The translations under genes and the position numbers were made by a program. This document shows, piece by piece, positions 1-11,143 of a stretch of 64,000 bases of DNA (its first letter is position 1; every line of letters begins with the position of its first letter). The notes under the pieces are model-generated. The model saw only the letters and a list, made by a program, of their open reading frames with translations. It had not been told where the DNA came from and did no database searches. The stretch spans positions 93,111,588 through 93,175,587 of the forward strand of contig CM055816.1 of the NCBI GenBank assembly GCA_029582265.1. Direction: 5' to 3'. Origin of the DNA: Zoroaster sp. YZ-2022. Its lineage: Eukaryota; Echinodermata; Asteroidea; Forcipulatida; Zoroasteridae.

Positions 1-921
1 ATTTGTTACAATTAAAACTTGCATTTTCTTTGTTTCATACAGTTGCTATCTGTTTTGGAACTGGTATTTTCTATAAATGTCGGCGAAGGTGGAGATTTAT
101 AAGTAAGAACTTACTGCTCTTGTTTTATTATAAATACCACTGTACATGATTGGTAGATGATATATAGCACATTGACACAAGACACTCAGTAAAGATTAGA
201 AGCCTTTTACTCCTTCAAGATTTTTGGAATCTCTTGCATGAAAAATAAGAAAATCACAAATACAAAGAAAGGGATTTTTTGGAAACATTTGCATGATACA
301 TGTCCATATACGTGTACACGTACGGCCTGCATCACATGTTTGTATGTTTCTTAGAAGGGCACACATTAATCCCCGATATCCCAGTAGTGCATCCAGGCCA
401 GGTAGGCTAGTCTAGGACTCTAGGTAGGCTAGTCTAGGCAAACCCAAATAATGTTTTATGAAAATATTTAAACAAAACCAAAATGTAACTCACTCCATTA
501 AAATAATTTATTTAGGAACAATTATGCAGCTAGGGTTGTTATTAGTCATTTCAAGGTGATGTAATTGTTCATGAATACAACTTATGTAAATGAAGTATGA
601 TGTTTTAGTATTTAAATTTTGTTCTGCTACAGGTATGGGGCCAGGGGTGCTCCAACCAACTTGTGTTGGAATGCCATGTCAAAACCGATAAAAGGAAAAA
701 AACTTTTTCACATAGTGTGTATTCCTATTGCCTCCCCCTTTACACCCCCTTCCCTCTTCAATACCTTCTGACAGGCCAGCCTGTATTATATATTATTTAC
801 ATGCATTTATCTTTATTTAGGATATTTTTTATTTCTAGTGAAAAATATCAGGATGCATGGCTAATTTATCACAGGACCAACAGAAACATTTTTACTAATA
901 TTATATTACAACTTTTTTCAG

Positions 922-993
922 GGCGACATCAAGAAACATCTGCATCTGCTGATGAAGAACTTCGGGACATTTTATCACCACATACATGTACAG
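922..993 (+). CDS. Candidate small NLR linker exon (phase 1-1)
   Basis: A 72-nt open segment follows a good acceptor (ACTTTTTTCAG) and is followed by a GTAAAT donor. Read in phase 1 it gives RHQETSASADEELRDILS and then PHTCTG. Its end phase fits the acceptor at 1486, where the next exon reads DPAQDAADK. The text resembles the start of the large NLR exon at 7358, which has a similar ELRD...AADK run. It is probably an upstream linker exon of the dead NLR copy, or of the live gene downstream. No domain is recognisable in so short a peptide. The exon is inferred from splice sites and phase only. Confidence 0.45.
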
Positions 994-1800
994 GTAAATT
1001 AAGAAATTGGTGCAGTAAATTATTCTCAATCATATAAAACCAAAATTCTCAAAAACTGGTCCAAAGTTCCCAAAATGTTTCAATTTTTTCTAAAAAATTT
1101 CAAAAAATGGTTTAATATTTATAAAACAATGAGAAAAAAATTGTGTAAATCCAAACCCAATTATGATGATTATGATTTTTACTCAGGTGAATGTAAGGTA
1201 TACTTTATTGCCTGTATTTATACACCACTGGCTAAATAATTTGAAGAATAATTAGCAGTCCTGTATAAAATCCAAACTAGCCCTGGACCCAGCATAGCTG
1301 TGGCTTCCTACTGTCTGGTTGTCTGACTTCATCCCTCTTTTCACAATAAATTTGATCCCAGCAACAATTACTATGCAAATTCTTTCAGTTTTGAATTCTG
1401 CATACATAGAATATAGATAATTAAGTTTTGTGGTTTAGTTTCTGGACTGTCTGTATAAAAGCAGTCTGTATTTTTATTGGTTGCAGATCCAGCCCAAGAT
1501 GCTGCTGATAAGACTGAAGAGGCATTGAGAAGAAGACACATGACCACAGGTAGCTATGTACAGATGATCCCATGGGTGGATGATGATAAGATGCACATCA
1601 TGGACATCTTTACAAAGCTCATTTTACAAAATGATAATGATGTGGAAAAGCTTAAATCATGAGAATATATTCATCACTGAAACAGAAGAGGTCAATCTAA
1701 TAAAACCAATCATTTTAAATGGAACAGCTGGTATTGAGAAATCGACTATTATTGACAAAATGTCTTATGATTGGGCCATCAGATCCAGCAGTGTACTAAG

Positions 1801-3192
1801 CAGGCCTGGAATTTCACGGCGGCCACGACGGCCATTGCCGTCGTTGCCCTTTTAGTGGCCGTGATGCCCCTTGCAAATGAACCAATATCACGGCCAATTT
1901 TGCCATGCCCTTTTTCCCCATGGCCGTTGTGCCCATTTTGGACGATCATGCCAGCGCAATGCGTCTCGGCACGTTCCGTTCACACACAAATAAAAATTAA
2001 GTCAACGTTACACGTACGTGTGAAGGATCAGATCAAAGGAAAACAAAATCACTGTAACGGACCCCAATGTTTGAATATACATGTACATGTATGCGTGAGA
2101 ATTCCATGGTAATGCAGCGCAGCCGGCCAGCCACGACTCACGCCAGATATACGGCCCACCGCCCGTTATTAAAGCCGTGTCCGAATTGGTAGCTACGGGT
2201 TGCGGCTGCTGCTATATGAGCGTTGCTCAGGGCAGCCTATGCTGCAGCGCATGCTGCGCGACGCAGCACAGCCGTAGCCGCCAAATTCGGAAACGGCCTT
2301 ACTTCCGATCCCAGCCACGGAAGGCTCAACTTTCGACTACAATACGTAACTTTATCAAGCATCTGCAATGGAATTTTTAACGTTGCCCCCTCTGAAAATT
2401 CAATAAATAGCATTGCGCTCAATTCTTTCCGGTGGGAGTAGCATCGTTAAACAAGGCAGCTCCTATCGCTCATCAGCTGTACTGTAAGCTTGCGCGTCAC
2501 GAAAAGAAACTTGTGAATGTTGCCAGTAGAGATCGTCCCATGGGGTGATTATACTGACAATATAATGGAGGATCATTGGGCCAGTTCTAGCTGCGACAAT
2601 CATTGCTCATAGTTTTGGTTCGGGTTTCGGACCCAATGTGTCCTAAAACCGCGAGTTGCGATTGTCGTAGTAAGTCCGTTTCATTCATGCTGAACTTCGG
2701 GACGACCTGTATTGGTGACTTTGACAAGTCTATTTACGTGACGTCAGCAGCTGGTTTGTGGCCAAAATAGACTGGTCCCTGTTCAGTATCTCACGCTAGC
2801 ACAAGATAGTAACGTCTGGTCTCCGGGCTGCATCGTGCACGCAAACTTGTTTGCGTTTGTAGCATGCGTGCGTAACAACAAGCATCGATGCAACGAGTGT
2901 GATTGTGGTGCAAATAAAGCTTTCCGAAACGAAACAAACATTAACTTCATCGAAATGCCTCGAAAGGATCGCCTAAAACGAACCAAACAACTTGAGCTAA
3001 ATAAATCGGCTGTTAAATGCAAGAAACTAAACTCCTTTTTTGTCAGGTAAGTGTTGATTTTTGAAATATTAGTGCCCCTTTTTTTTTTTTACTTTGGCCT
3101 TGGTGCCCTTCCCTTTGGCTTTGGTGACCTTAAAAATTTGCCCCTATCGAAGGCCAAAGTGGCCTTGCCCTAAAAATGAAATTCCAGGCCTG
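1801..3192. mobile_element. hAT-like non-autonomous DNA transposon inserted in the NLR pseudogene
   Basis: The ends are perfect 16-bp inverted repeats: CAGGCCTGGAATTTCA at 1801 and its reverse complement at 3177-3192. The flanks are direct copies of TACTAAG (1794-1800 and 3193-3199), a 7-8 bp target duplication as in the hAT superfamily. Joining the flanks restores homology with the intact NLR (SSSVL then KYKLVFVL). The interior is GC-richer than its surroundings and has no transposase I recognise; the short open frames in it look incidental. The superfamily call rests on TIR start and TSD length. Confidence 0.85.
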
Positions 3193-3476
3193 TACTAAGG
3201 AAGTACAAACTTGTTTTTGTCTTGAAAATGCATGCATTAGAACAAACCTGGAAGCTTATTGATGCAATTTCCAATCAGCTCTTAGATGATGACATACCTA
3301 TAAATAAATCTGATTTGAAATCATACATTACCACCAACCCTGACAAAGTGTTGATTTTGATGAATTGATGACACCTAAAAATGAACTCAGTGAGACCTCA
3401 TTCGGTTCTATCCTTAAAATGCTTAATTGAAAGATAGGTAGAGAATGTTGTGTTGTAACAACCCGCCCCTCTCACT

Positions 3477-5000
3477 GTCACGTAGCCACTATGGGTGGCT
3501 CCGTCCATGACAGTGTAGGATGTGAACATGTCTATTTGACTGGACACAATAATTAAAAGATCTCTATCACACTTCTTCAATGACTTATATACAAATTTAA
3601 TTCTTATTTTACTTAACCTTCACAAACTCCCAAATTCTATAAAAATACTAATAGCGGAATATACAATTCCCAAATGCTAGAAAATACTACTGGCGGACTA
3701 CACAATTCCCAAATTCTAGAAAATACTACTGGCGGACTACACAATTCCCAAATTCTAGAAAATACTACTGGCGGACTACACAATTCCCAAATTCTAGAAA
3801 ATACTACTGGCGGACTACACAATTCCTAGAAAATACTACTGGTGGAATACACAATTTCCAAATTCTAGAAAATACTACTGGCGGAATACACAATTCCCAA
3901 ATTCTAGAAAATACTACTGGCGGAATACACAATTCCAAAATTCTAGAAAATACTACTGGCGGAATACACAATTCCAAAATTCTGATGGCCGGTGCAAAGT
4001 TCCATATAGCTTGTAGCAAAACTCCACAAAATGTTCTATTCTGGAATCACGTTTAAGATGGATTATAATAATAGTTCTGCCGTGCAAATGATCACACTAG
4101 CTAACACCAGAAATAGATTGTCTTTTTGCACAAAATAAAGTATCTGAGATGTGCAGTAAGTTCTCCGGCAATGTCGTTGACCTCGGTGCTTTAAAAGACC
4201 CACAGAAATTGTATCATGAAGGAGAACTGTGTCCCCACCTAGCACCACATGTAGATCATGCCCAGGATGGACGCCATCTAAAATAATATTAAGAATAACC
4301 AAACTCTTTTCACTGCAGGGGTTTACAATAACTAGGTTCTGAGGAGACTCAGAACAAAGTGTTAATACTATTCTCTAAATTTCATCATGAATTTCTAATT
4401 CAATACAAATATTCCCATTTCTCTGCAATTATTTTGTTACTAAATATCTGATAAATTCTACCAAGATTTACCACTAAAATACCCAGTAAATAAATCAGTA
4501 ATTATAACTTACGGTCAGGAAATGTTAAGTGTAGCATATACACGTACATGTGTATATAAATGAGCATTCATAGGGCTGTATGATTGCATACGATGTCGCC
4601 TGCTTGAAAGTTCTATAACAAGTGTCCTCCTGTTATCAATGCTACTGCCAAGAACCTGGTCCCACCCCAAAGGAATCTGCTAGGAATTTCTTTACATGTG
4701 CTCCCAACCATGGCACAAAAAAATGCACACACACCCACACACACAATTGGAACAATAGCAGCACTTCACACACACTTAGTACTGACCTATTTGATTACTG
4801 CCCTCATGGGCCAACACTTTGATTCTATTCTTATTAACTACTAATTTATTCGAACTTACTTTAGGCCAATCAAAATAAAGGTAAGTAAAATAAACACACT
4901 GTGAGGCCTGGTTAGAAAACTATTATCTTTACTGAAACTGTTATTACTTATTTACATAAGTAAATGTCACTTGTGACACTCACTTTGACACATTGGTGAC
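3477..5000. other. Second insertion block in the NLR pseudogene, origin unclear
   Basis: NLR homology stops near 3476 (after TTRPS) and resumes near 5001 (about 60 nt before EEDIEQY). The intervening 1.5 kb includes the 39-bp minisatellite and AT-rich DNA with a short CA run at 4730. I found no convincing terminal repeats, so the type of element is unknown. A minus-strand open frame at 4063-4302 has no recognisable domain. Confidence 0.5.
3621..3985. repeat. 39-bp minisatellite (about 9 units)
   Basis: Tandem units of about 39 bp are built on GGCGGACTACACAATTCCC followed by AAATTCTAGAAAATACTACT. The later units change GGACTAC to GGAATAC, and one unit is shortened. Because 39 is a multiple of three, the minus strand stays open across units and gives artificial repeats of PPVVFSRIWEL. 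I do not treat that as a protein. Confidence 0.9.
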
Positions 5001-5305
5001 TAAATCTGGTAGAAAAACCTGTTACACATGTGAAGGTTCTGAGGTTCAATGAAGAAGATATTGAGCAGTATGTGTACAGCTTTTATTCCACAGAACATAA
5101 GGCTAAGGAGCTTATACAGAAAATTGAATCCTCCGATGGCTTGTCTGAATTGGCAAAGAGCCCCCATGCTCTTGCTTTTAATATGTTTATTATGGAAAGA
5201 GCAATCAACAATCCCGGACACCATGTTTCGCATATACAATGGCCATTGTGTCTTCACTCTAAAAGATAGTAAGATAGTACAACGAAGAGCATTCCTTTAG
5301 CAAAA

Positions 5306-5339
5306 CGTGTGTAAGATAGTAAATACTATCTTACACACG
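5306..5339. repeat. Perfect 16-bp inverted repeat with 2-nt loop
   Basis: CGTGTGTAAGATAGTA (5306-5321) is followed by AA and then its exact reverse complement (5324-5339). It lies just after the NLR pseudogene. It could be a hairpin or a remnant of element ends. Confidence 0.8.
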
Positions 5340-5499
5340 AAACATGCATATAAGCACACTTGATCCTACTCCTAAGGGTTTAGGCTTCATTATTTCTAAG
5401 AGTATTTTTTGTATATGGGCTATTAAAAAATGACGTCATTTCATCTTTTCAAGTCTGGTTATTACTCAAGAATGTTTTACATTATTCTTCAATCTTCAG

Positions 5500-5577
5500 A
5501 TCGTTCAGAAAAACCTCAGCCGCCCCAGTCAGTCACACAGGATCCTGATGTACGACATAAACAGCAGATAACATCAG
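5500..5577 (+). CDS. NLR gene, small linker exon a (phase 1-1)
   Basis: A 78-nt exon after acceptor CAATCTTCAG and before donor GTAAAG. It reads DRSEKPQPPQSVTQDPDV and then RHKQQITSG. It is clearly paralogous to the exon at 5695-5769: PQSVTQD is shared and both end in SG. It is proline/glutamine rich and probably disordered. Both borders are phase 1, so it can be added or skipped without changing the downstream frame. The assignment to the NLR gene rests on order, strand and phase. Confidence 0.6.
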
Positions 5578-5694
5578 GTAAAGTATCAGTTTGAAATGTT
5601 TGATATATCATAGTGAATATTTAATCAGCTGATGGTTTAAAATAATTGATTTCTGAAAATTACCAATAGTGTATTAATCCATCTATCTTTACAG

Positions 5695-5769
5695 ATCTTC
5701 CCATAACATCTCGGCCCCAGTCAGTCACGCAGGATCATGCTGTGCATTTTAAACAGGATATATCATCAG
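5695..5769 (+). CDS. NLR gene, small linker exon b (phase 1-1), paralogue of exon a
   Basis: A 75-nt exon after acceptor TATCTTTACAG and before donor GTAAAG. It reads DLPITSRPQSVTQDHAV and then HFKQDISSG. It matches the preceding small exon in PQSVTQD and in the position of HxKQ.ISSG, so the two arose by tandem exon duplication. Phases are 1-1. No domain is recognised; it is a spacer between an N-terminal region outside or upstream of the window and the NACHT exon. Confidence 0.6.
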
Positions 5770-6300
5770 GTAAAGTTTTGAAATGTTTGTTTGATAATCA
5801 TCGTGAAGATGTATCCAGCTGTGGTTTATATCATGCATTGCATATGATTACCAACGTCTTTCTATGTACTTCAGAAAATATTGGCATCGATTGTTACTTA
5901 GAAATGTGTGTGGGGGGGGGGGGGGACATGGAACCAGTGACGGATCCAGGATTTGGCTAACATGGGGGTGGGAAACCCAGTTCGCACAGTCTCAACCCCT
6001 TCTTGGCAAAATATTTGTGGCAAAACAAATCACGAGCTAGAAATTTGATTTTTCTTTCTTGCATTAACAAATAAATTACATGAAAACAATATTAATATAT
6101 TTCAAGCCCAAAACCAGGGAAGCGTTGTGCGACCTCTTCATCCACCCATCCACCACCAATAATCTAGAACAGAAGTTTCAGTGCACTTTTATGCTGGAGG
6201 GGTGGATTTACAGGGATGGGGCAGGTGGCTTTGAGAAGTCTTTTGGGAGGCCATTCCCCCCCCCAGGATCTGCCCTAGTCCATCCCTCTGCATGAGTGAT
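5742..6300. other. NLR intron DNA with G-rich and C-rich repeat ends
   Basis: Intronic DNA with a run of 13 G at 5912-5924 and a GACGGATCCAGGATTTGG motif at 5939. A C-run with GGATCTGCCCTAGTCC lies at 6265-6282. The two GGATCC-like borders are inverted and resemble the ends of the element at 13622-13926, so a related short inverted-repeat element probably lies here. No gene is seen. Confidence 0.35.
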
Positions 6301-6651
6301 CCGTGGCATAAATGTTTGATTCTCACCTAATGGATTTGGGATTTTTTTAAACGTTTTGAAAATAGTACCATACGTTACCAAAATATTTTGTATTATATAA
6401 CACACACACAGATCCATGTCATTTGTTTGGTGGAACACACATCACGTGTCATCCACTAGTTTGGCCATTGTGTCTTCACTCTAAAAGATTGTAAGATAGT
6501 ACAATGAAGAGTATTTCATATACAAATCATCCTAATGGAATAGTTCCAGTGTCTTTACTATTATGACGTATAGTCAGGTTCCAATTTGTAATCATATATA
6601 ATTGTATTCATATTCATTTAAGTATAGCCCTAATACATTTTTCCTTTTAAG

Positions 6652-6735
6652 TTAATATCTACGGTCCTGGCAGTTCAGTAATTATTGGTGAAGGAAAAGG
6701 CACAATTGTCAGCTGTCAGTCACAAACATCGAAAG
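6652..6735 (+). CDS. NLR gene exon encoding a RHIM/amyloid-like motif (phase 1-1)
   Basis: An 84-nt exon after a pyrimidine-rich acceptor (TTTTTCCTTTTAAG) and before donor GTAATG, phase 1 at both ends. The peptide is VNIYGPGSSVIIGEGKG followed by TIVSCQSQTSK, joining E-TRPVTDD of the large exon. Two short beta-prone runs (VNIY, VIIG) separated by a Gly/Pro/Ser turn recall RHIM and related amyloid signalling motifs, whose core is V/I-Q-V/I-G. In that family the motif assembles into fibrils and links sensors to RIP-type kinases or other effectors. Here the glutamine of the core is an isoleucine, so the match is partial. The exon call is fair; the function is inference. Confidence 0.55.
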
Positions 6736-7357
6736 GTAATGACAATTACAATTGGTTCAATAAAGGGAGTTTACACCATTGGTAATTACCCGATTAAAAA
6801 TAATTACTGAATTAAAACCAAAATCTTACTTGATGTGAAGTTGGCGATGGTACCAAACACCATGAGAAATGTTTTAATGTTTAAAAAATAACTTGAAATG
6901 TTTAAAAAACATGTATATAGGAGGATAACACTTTTGAACACCACAAAAGGTGTCAACTTTTCTTTTACAGTATTTGTGTTTGCAGATTGTAATTTCTGAC
7001 TGCATTTTCACTGTTTTCTCATTAATAACACACAGCAATGAGCTGAAACTTTCACATGACAATTGTTTTGTATATTATATCTTAATTGATATGGAGTGAT
7101 ACATAGCAGAATGAGTCTACTAATGGTATACTTTCCCTTCAATACTTCAAATAATTTAATCATTGAATCATTAAAAATGATAATGCTGTAATAATCCTGA
7201 AACGAAAGTGATTTCCAATTGTCAGACCTTTTGTGGCAAATGTAAAACAAATCATTTACTCAACCGTCACACATAGTGTATATCATTATCAAATGTTGCT
7301 ATATTGTTTGTGTTCCTTTTTCTATTTTATTGATGTTTAATTATTTTGTTTTTACAG

Positions 7358-9846
7358 AAACAAGGCCCGTCACAGATGATCAACCAAGTCATTCTCGGCA
7401 AATGAGTCCAGAGTTGAGAGATCCGTCACAAGTTGCCGCTGACAAATGTAATGCAGCATTGAAAGCACGCTACACAACGATAGGTAGCTATGTGAATATA
7501 AATCCTTTTGTGGATGATGATGAAAGGAAAATCGATATCATTTATGTAAAATTGCAGTTTTACAAAAGCAAAGGTACAGCGGAAGATACAAGTCCATATG
7601 GAGATAGAACACAAAAAGATCCAGAGACATTGAATTCTATTGAGTATGAAAAGATATTTTTCATTGAGGGTGGTCTCATTAAGCGACTTATTTTCTGTGG
7701 CAAAGGGGGTGTAGGGAAGTCAACGTTCTTTGATAAGATTGCCTACGACTGGGCTGTTGGTTCTAGTGATGTACTCAACAAGTACAAACTTGTATTTGTT
7801 TTGAGAATGTGTGCATTAGACCAAAGCTCAAACCTTATTGAGGCAATCTTTGATCAACTGCTCGAAGAAGTACGCATTTCCACAGAAGCATTGAAATTAT
7901 TTATCATCGAAAACCCTAATGACGTTTTGATTCTTTTGGATGGTTTTGATGAGTTGACAACAACTCGCACTGAAACCTCATTTGGGTCAATCCTAAGAGC
8001 TCTGAATAGAAAAATATACAGTGAATGTTGCATAGGTGTAACAACCCGTCCCTCCCATCTAAAGCGATTAAGGAACAAATCATTGGTTCAAAATCCTTGC
8101 ATACACCTAAATGTTCTTGGTTTTACAAAAGATGATGTGGATGAATATGTCAGAAAGTTTTTCCCGGGAAACAGTGAGGCACTTATTAAGACAATTAAAA
8201 GTTCAGATGTTCTTTCTGACTTGGCAAGGAGTCCAATGTTACTTGTACTTATGTGTGCAATTTGGAGAGAAGATGCAGCGCTTCCATTAACCATGTCACG
8301 CTTATACAGTGAGGCAGTGGAGAACATATTCAAAAGGAAAGGCCATGAGTCTGACGAAGAAATATCGGAAGTTTTGATCAAAATTGGAGAAGTAGCACTG
8401 AATGGACTCCTTGACCCAGAACTAAAACTTGCATTTCCAGAGTCTGCATTTGAGAAGAATACACTTGCCCTTGCATTAAAGGTAGGCATCCTAAACAGTC
8501 AGAGGGTTTTAAAGAATCGCAAATCACATAACAGCATTCAATTCCTGCATAAAACAATGCAGGAATTGTGTGCTGCAAAATACTGGCAGAGCCTACTTCC
8601 AATCAGTCGGGTCAAACGTTTTGCAACAAAACTATTGAAAATTGGAAAATTTCAGAATGTTATGGATCGCGTATGTGATGGAACACACTACATCAGTGAT
8701 TTTGAGTATCTCCTTCGCTTTTGTTGTGGTGACAATAAAGTGTGCATGAAAAGAATCTTAATTCCACTCCTAAACCGTAACTTTAACAAGTTGGCATTAC
8801 ATTGTTATTTTGAGAGTCAGTCAAAAGAGATACCTTCAAAGACGTATATCAAGTCACTGGTTACAGATGACATAGGCATTAGGTATTCCAATAGTGATTT
8901 ACACTCGTTCATGTTCTTTCTGTCAAATGTTTGCAAGTCAGAGTTTGGAAGGAATTATCTTGGAATAATTGAACGTAGTACATTGAGTAATATATTCATA
9001 ACAGAGTCAGTGGATTTATTTGCTCAAGCGCTGAGTAACATGACAAACGTCCGAAGGCTTGCCCTGCATTACTGTTCCCTGTCTGGCAGTGATTTGAAGA
9101 CAATTCTGTTGTCCTTGAAAGACAACACACGCTTGAATAAATTAAGTCTTGAGGGTAATACAATGTTAGGAGGCACAGCTTCACAGTGGGCTCCTCATAT
9201 TCAACACTTGAAAACCCTAAGAGATCTATCTATAGGTCATTGTAACATAAAACCTGAAGATATGGAACACATCATGAAGAATGACCGTAAAAGGAAGAAT
9301 GACCGTAAAAGCAAGATTGAGGTAAGATTCTACAGTAACAAAGCACTGGGTGGCAAGGCCGAAATATGGTCTCATTATTTGTGTCTCATGATACACATCA
9401 AGGTGCTGCACCTTGGTGATTGCTCATTGGTATGCAATGATATTGAACATATTGCTAATGCATTGAGTGAAATGCCCAACCTGACCGACTTGTACCTATG
9501 GGGAAACTCATCCTTAGGAGGGTCTGCCAATGTGTGGTCTCGTTATTTGTGTCTCATGATACACATCAAGGTGCTGAACCTGGGTGGTGGCTCATTGGTA
9601 TGCAATGATATTAAACATATTGCTAATGCATTGAGTGAAATGCCCAACCTGACCCACTTGTACCTATGGGGAAACTCATCCTTAGGAATAGGAGGGTCTG
9701 CCAATGTGTGGTCTCGTTATTTGTGTCTCATGAAGCACCTGCGGGTGCTGGTCCTGGTTGATTGCAACTTGGATACTAATGATAAGATCATTATTACTCA
9801 GTCCTTGAGTAAAATGACAAACCCATTTGATGTCAGATATTGGTAA
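7358..9846 (+). CDS. NLR immune receptor: large NACHT-LRR exon
   Basis: The exon starts after acceptor TTTGTTTTTACAG and is open to TAA at 9844-9846, about 829 residues. The apparent upstream ATG at 7276 lies in intron sequence. Order: linker with GSYV...DDDE (7480-7530), P-loop GKGGVGKST (7699-7725), Walker B region ILLDGFDEL (7930-7956), sensor-like TTRPSH (8040-8060), winged-helix/helical region, then ribonuclease-inhibitor-type LRRs from about 9037. All NACHT signatures are intact. Such proteins bind ATP and oligomerise on sensing microbial or danger signals in the cytosol. The N-terminal effector part is not here, apart from the small upstream exons. The LRR array is short and ends abruptly (SKMTNPFDVRYW), so more LRR exons may be lost or skipped. 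AATAAA signals lie at 10218 and 10559. Confidence 0.93.
9367..9708 (+). repeat. Recently duplicated 56-residue LRR pair inside the NLR exon
   Basis: The 168-nt unit starting at the Trp codon 9367 is repeated from 9535 with only a handful of changes (LHLGDCS to LNLGGGS, IEH to IKH, TDL to THL). The second unit carries a 6-nt insertion (SSLGGS to SSLGIGGS). A third, more diverged start follows at 9709. Each unit is two NLR-type LRRs. Near identity at the DNA level marks a recent in-frame duplication of the ligand-contacting region. Confidence 0.9.
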
Positions 9847-10590
9847 CTTGTTCGATTGAATGAGACACATCATGATGGCTTTATTCTTAGATCACACAGA
9901 AGTATGTTATATTTCACCGTCTTTTAAGTCCAGAGATCTCAATAGAGCATACAGCTGATGACTGTTTGCCTATTATATAAAGTATTCTTATCACGTATTG
10001 AGGATTGATGTAAGCGTGTTAGCAACATGAATCAATTATCTCTTAGTCTTAATCATGATTTCTTGTTTCTAACGTTATCTTAACGTTTAACGTTAGTAAC
10101 AATACATTTTCCTCCTCCAATAAGAAGCTCTATGTATATACAAAACAATGCAGCTGACTTATTTACCTTTCCACACTGCTGCATATCATATTGTTATGTT
10201 GTTATGAAAGATAAACTAATAAAGTATGGACTCGATTCCACTTGATTGAAACACTTATTTATTGCTGTACTGTACAACGTAACGATGGTTCACGATGATA
10301 TGGGAAGCCATATTGTGTAGTAAGGACTAACTCTTGAGGGCACACTTCCAATTTACAGTCCAGTTACAGTGCATACTAGAGTGTATAATACCCCGTGCAT
10401 TTTTTCCCTACGACATCAAATGATGTTTTAATGTTTACTTTCAATTTTTCGTGCTTTTGTAGCTAAATTATATGCATTATACACATTGTAAACTCATATA
10501 TTAATTTCTATAGAAAAATTATATATTATATAAACTGTCAGTGAGGATGTCAATATGGAATAAATGTCGAATTGAATTGAATTGCATAAT
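9847..10590. other. Probable 3' UTR/intergenic DNA after the NLR
   Basis: AT-rich DNA without a supported gene. AATAAA occurs at 10218-10223 and 10559-10564, either of which could end the NLR transcript. A short cluster of TTAACGTT-like words lies near 10070-10095. Confidence 0.4.
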
Positions 10591-10593
10591 GTG

Positions 10594-11143
10594 GATCTAT
10601 GCACCCCACTAAATAAACTCTCATAGAAACCAATGCTAAATACAAAATATTCAATAATCATTTTAAAAAAATAATTAGAAGTCCTAAAATTTGTTAAACC
10701 AAATGAAAAAATATTGATTGATGTCTAACCTTTTATTTTATTCTCAATTAAATGTGGATTGTCCAGAGGCCCGTCGAGTTATTCTCATACCAATAAAAAA
10801 CACCCTCTACACTAGTGAAAACGCCCACACTGAAAAGCATCCATTTGGGAGAAAGGCCTTCAATTGAATTACGATTTTTTTTCAGGGCCTAGTGTATCCA
10901 AAATAATCAAAGTTGGAAGTCAAGGACCCCAGGTTATGATATTGGAAGTCAGGTTATGATATTGGAAGTCAAGGACCCCAAGTTATGATATTGGACCATT
11001 TTTACACAATCCCTAAAATATATCGGCCTCAAATCTTTCTTTGTTTTTGTTTGTTTGTTTGTTTGTTTGTTGTTGTTGTTTTTTTAAATGTGAAGACATA
11101 CAAATTATGATAAACAGCTCTATTTAGTGGGATGCACCCATGT
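10594..11143. mobile_element. Short inverted-repeat DNA element, family 1 copy A
   Basis: The left end has TGCACCCCACTAAATAAACT and the right end carries the inverse (near CTATTTAGTGGGATGCACCC). A second copy at 50708-51190 shares both ends and most of the interior, for example GGGCCTAGTGTATCCAAAAT and GGAAGTCAAGG. No coding capacity is seen. It is a non-autonomous DNA transposon; the superfamily is undecided because the target duplication is not clear. Confidence 0.7.

Larger units (their letters stand above)
1487..5270 (+). pseudogene. NLR (NACHT) pseudogene, split by two insertions
   Basis: This is a broken relative of the NLR at 7358-9846. Piece 1 (1487-1800) has the GSYV...PWVDDD linker, then a frameshift and stop near 1645-1662, then a P-loop in which a glycine is replaced (GTAGIEKST instead of GKGGVGKST). 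Piece 2 (about 3193-3476) continues the NACHT domain (KLIDAISNQLL). It has lost about 13 nt at the Walker B block, which removes the acidic motif, and then reads TTRPS. Piece 3 (about 5001-5270) matches the later NACHT part (EEDIEQYVYSF, LSELAKSP). A hAT-like element (1801-3192) and a 1.5 kb block (about 3477-5000) separate the pieces. No LRR region follows. This is certainly non-functional as a full NLR. Confidence 0.85.

Noticed and set aside
4063..4302. A 79-codon minus frame (DGVHPGHDLHVVLGGDTVLL) as a gene
   Set aside because: No recognised domain, no splice support, and located inside an insertion block of a pseudogene.
7276..7357. ATG at 7276 as the NLR start
   Set aside because: The first 27 codons are pyrimidine-rich intron sequence ending in a strong acceptor (TTTTTACAG); the coding match begins only after 7357.
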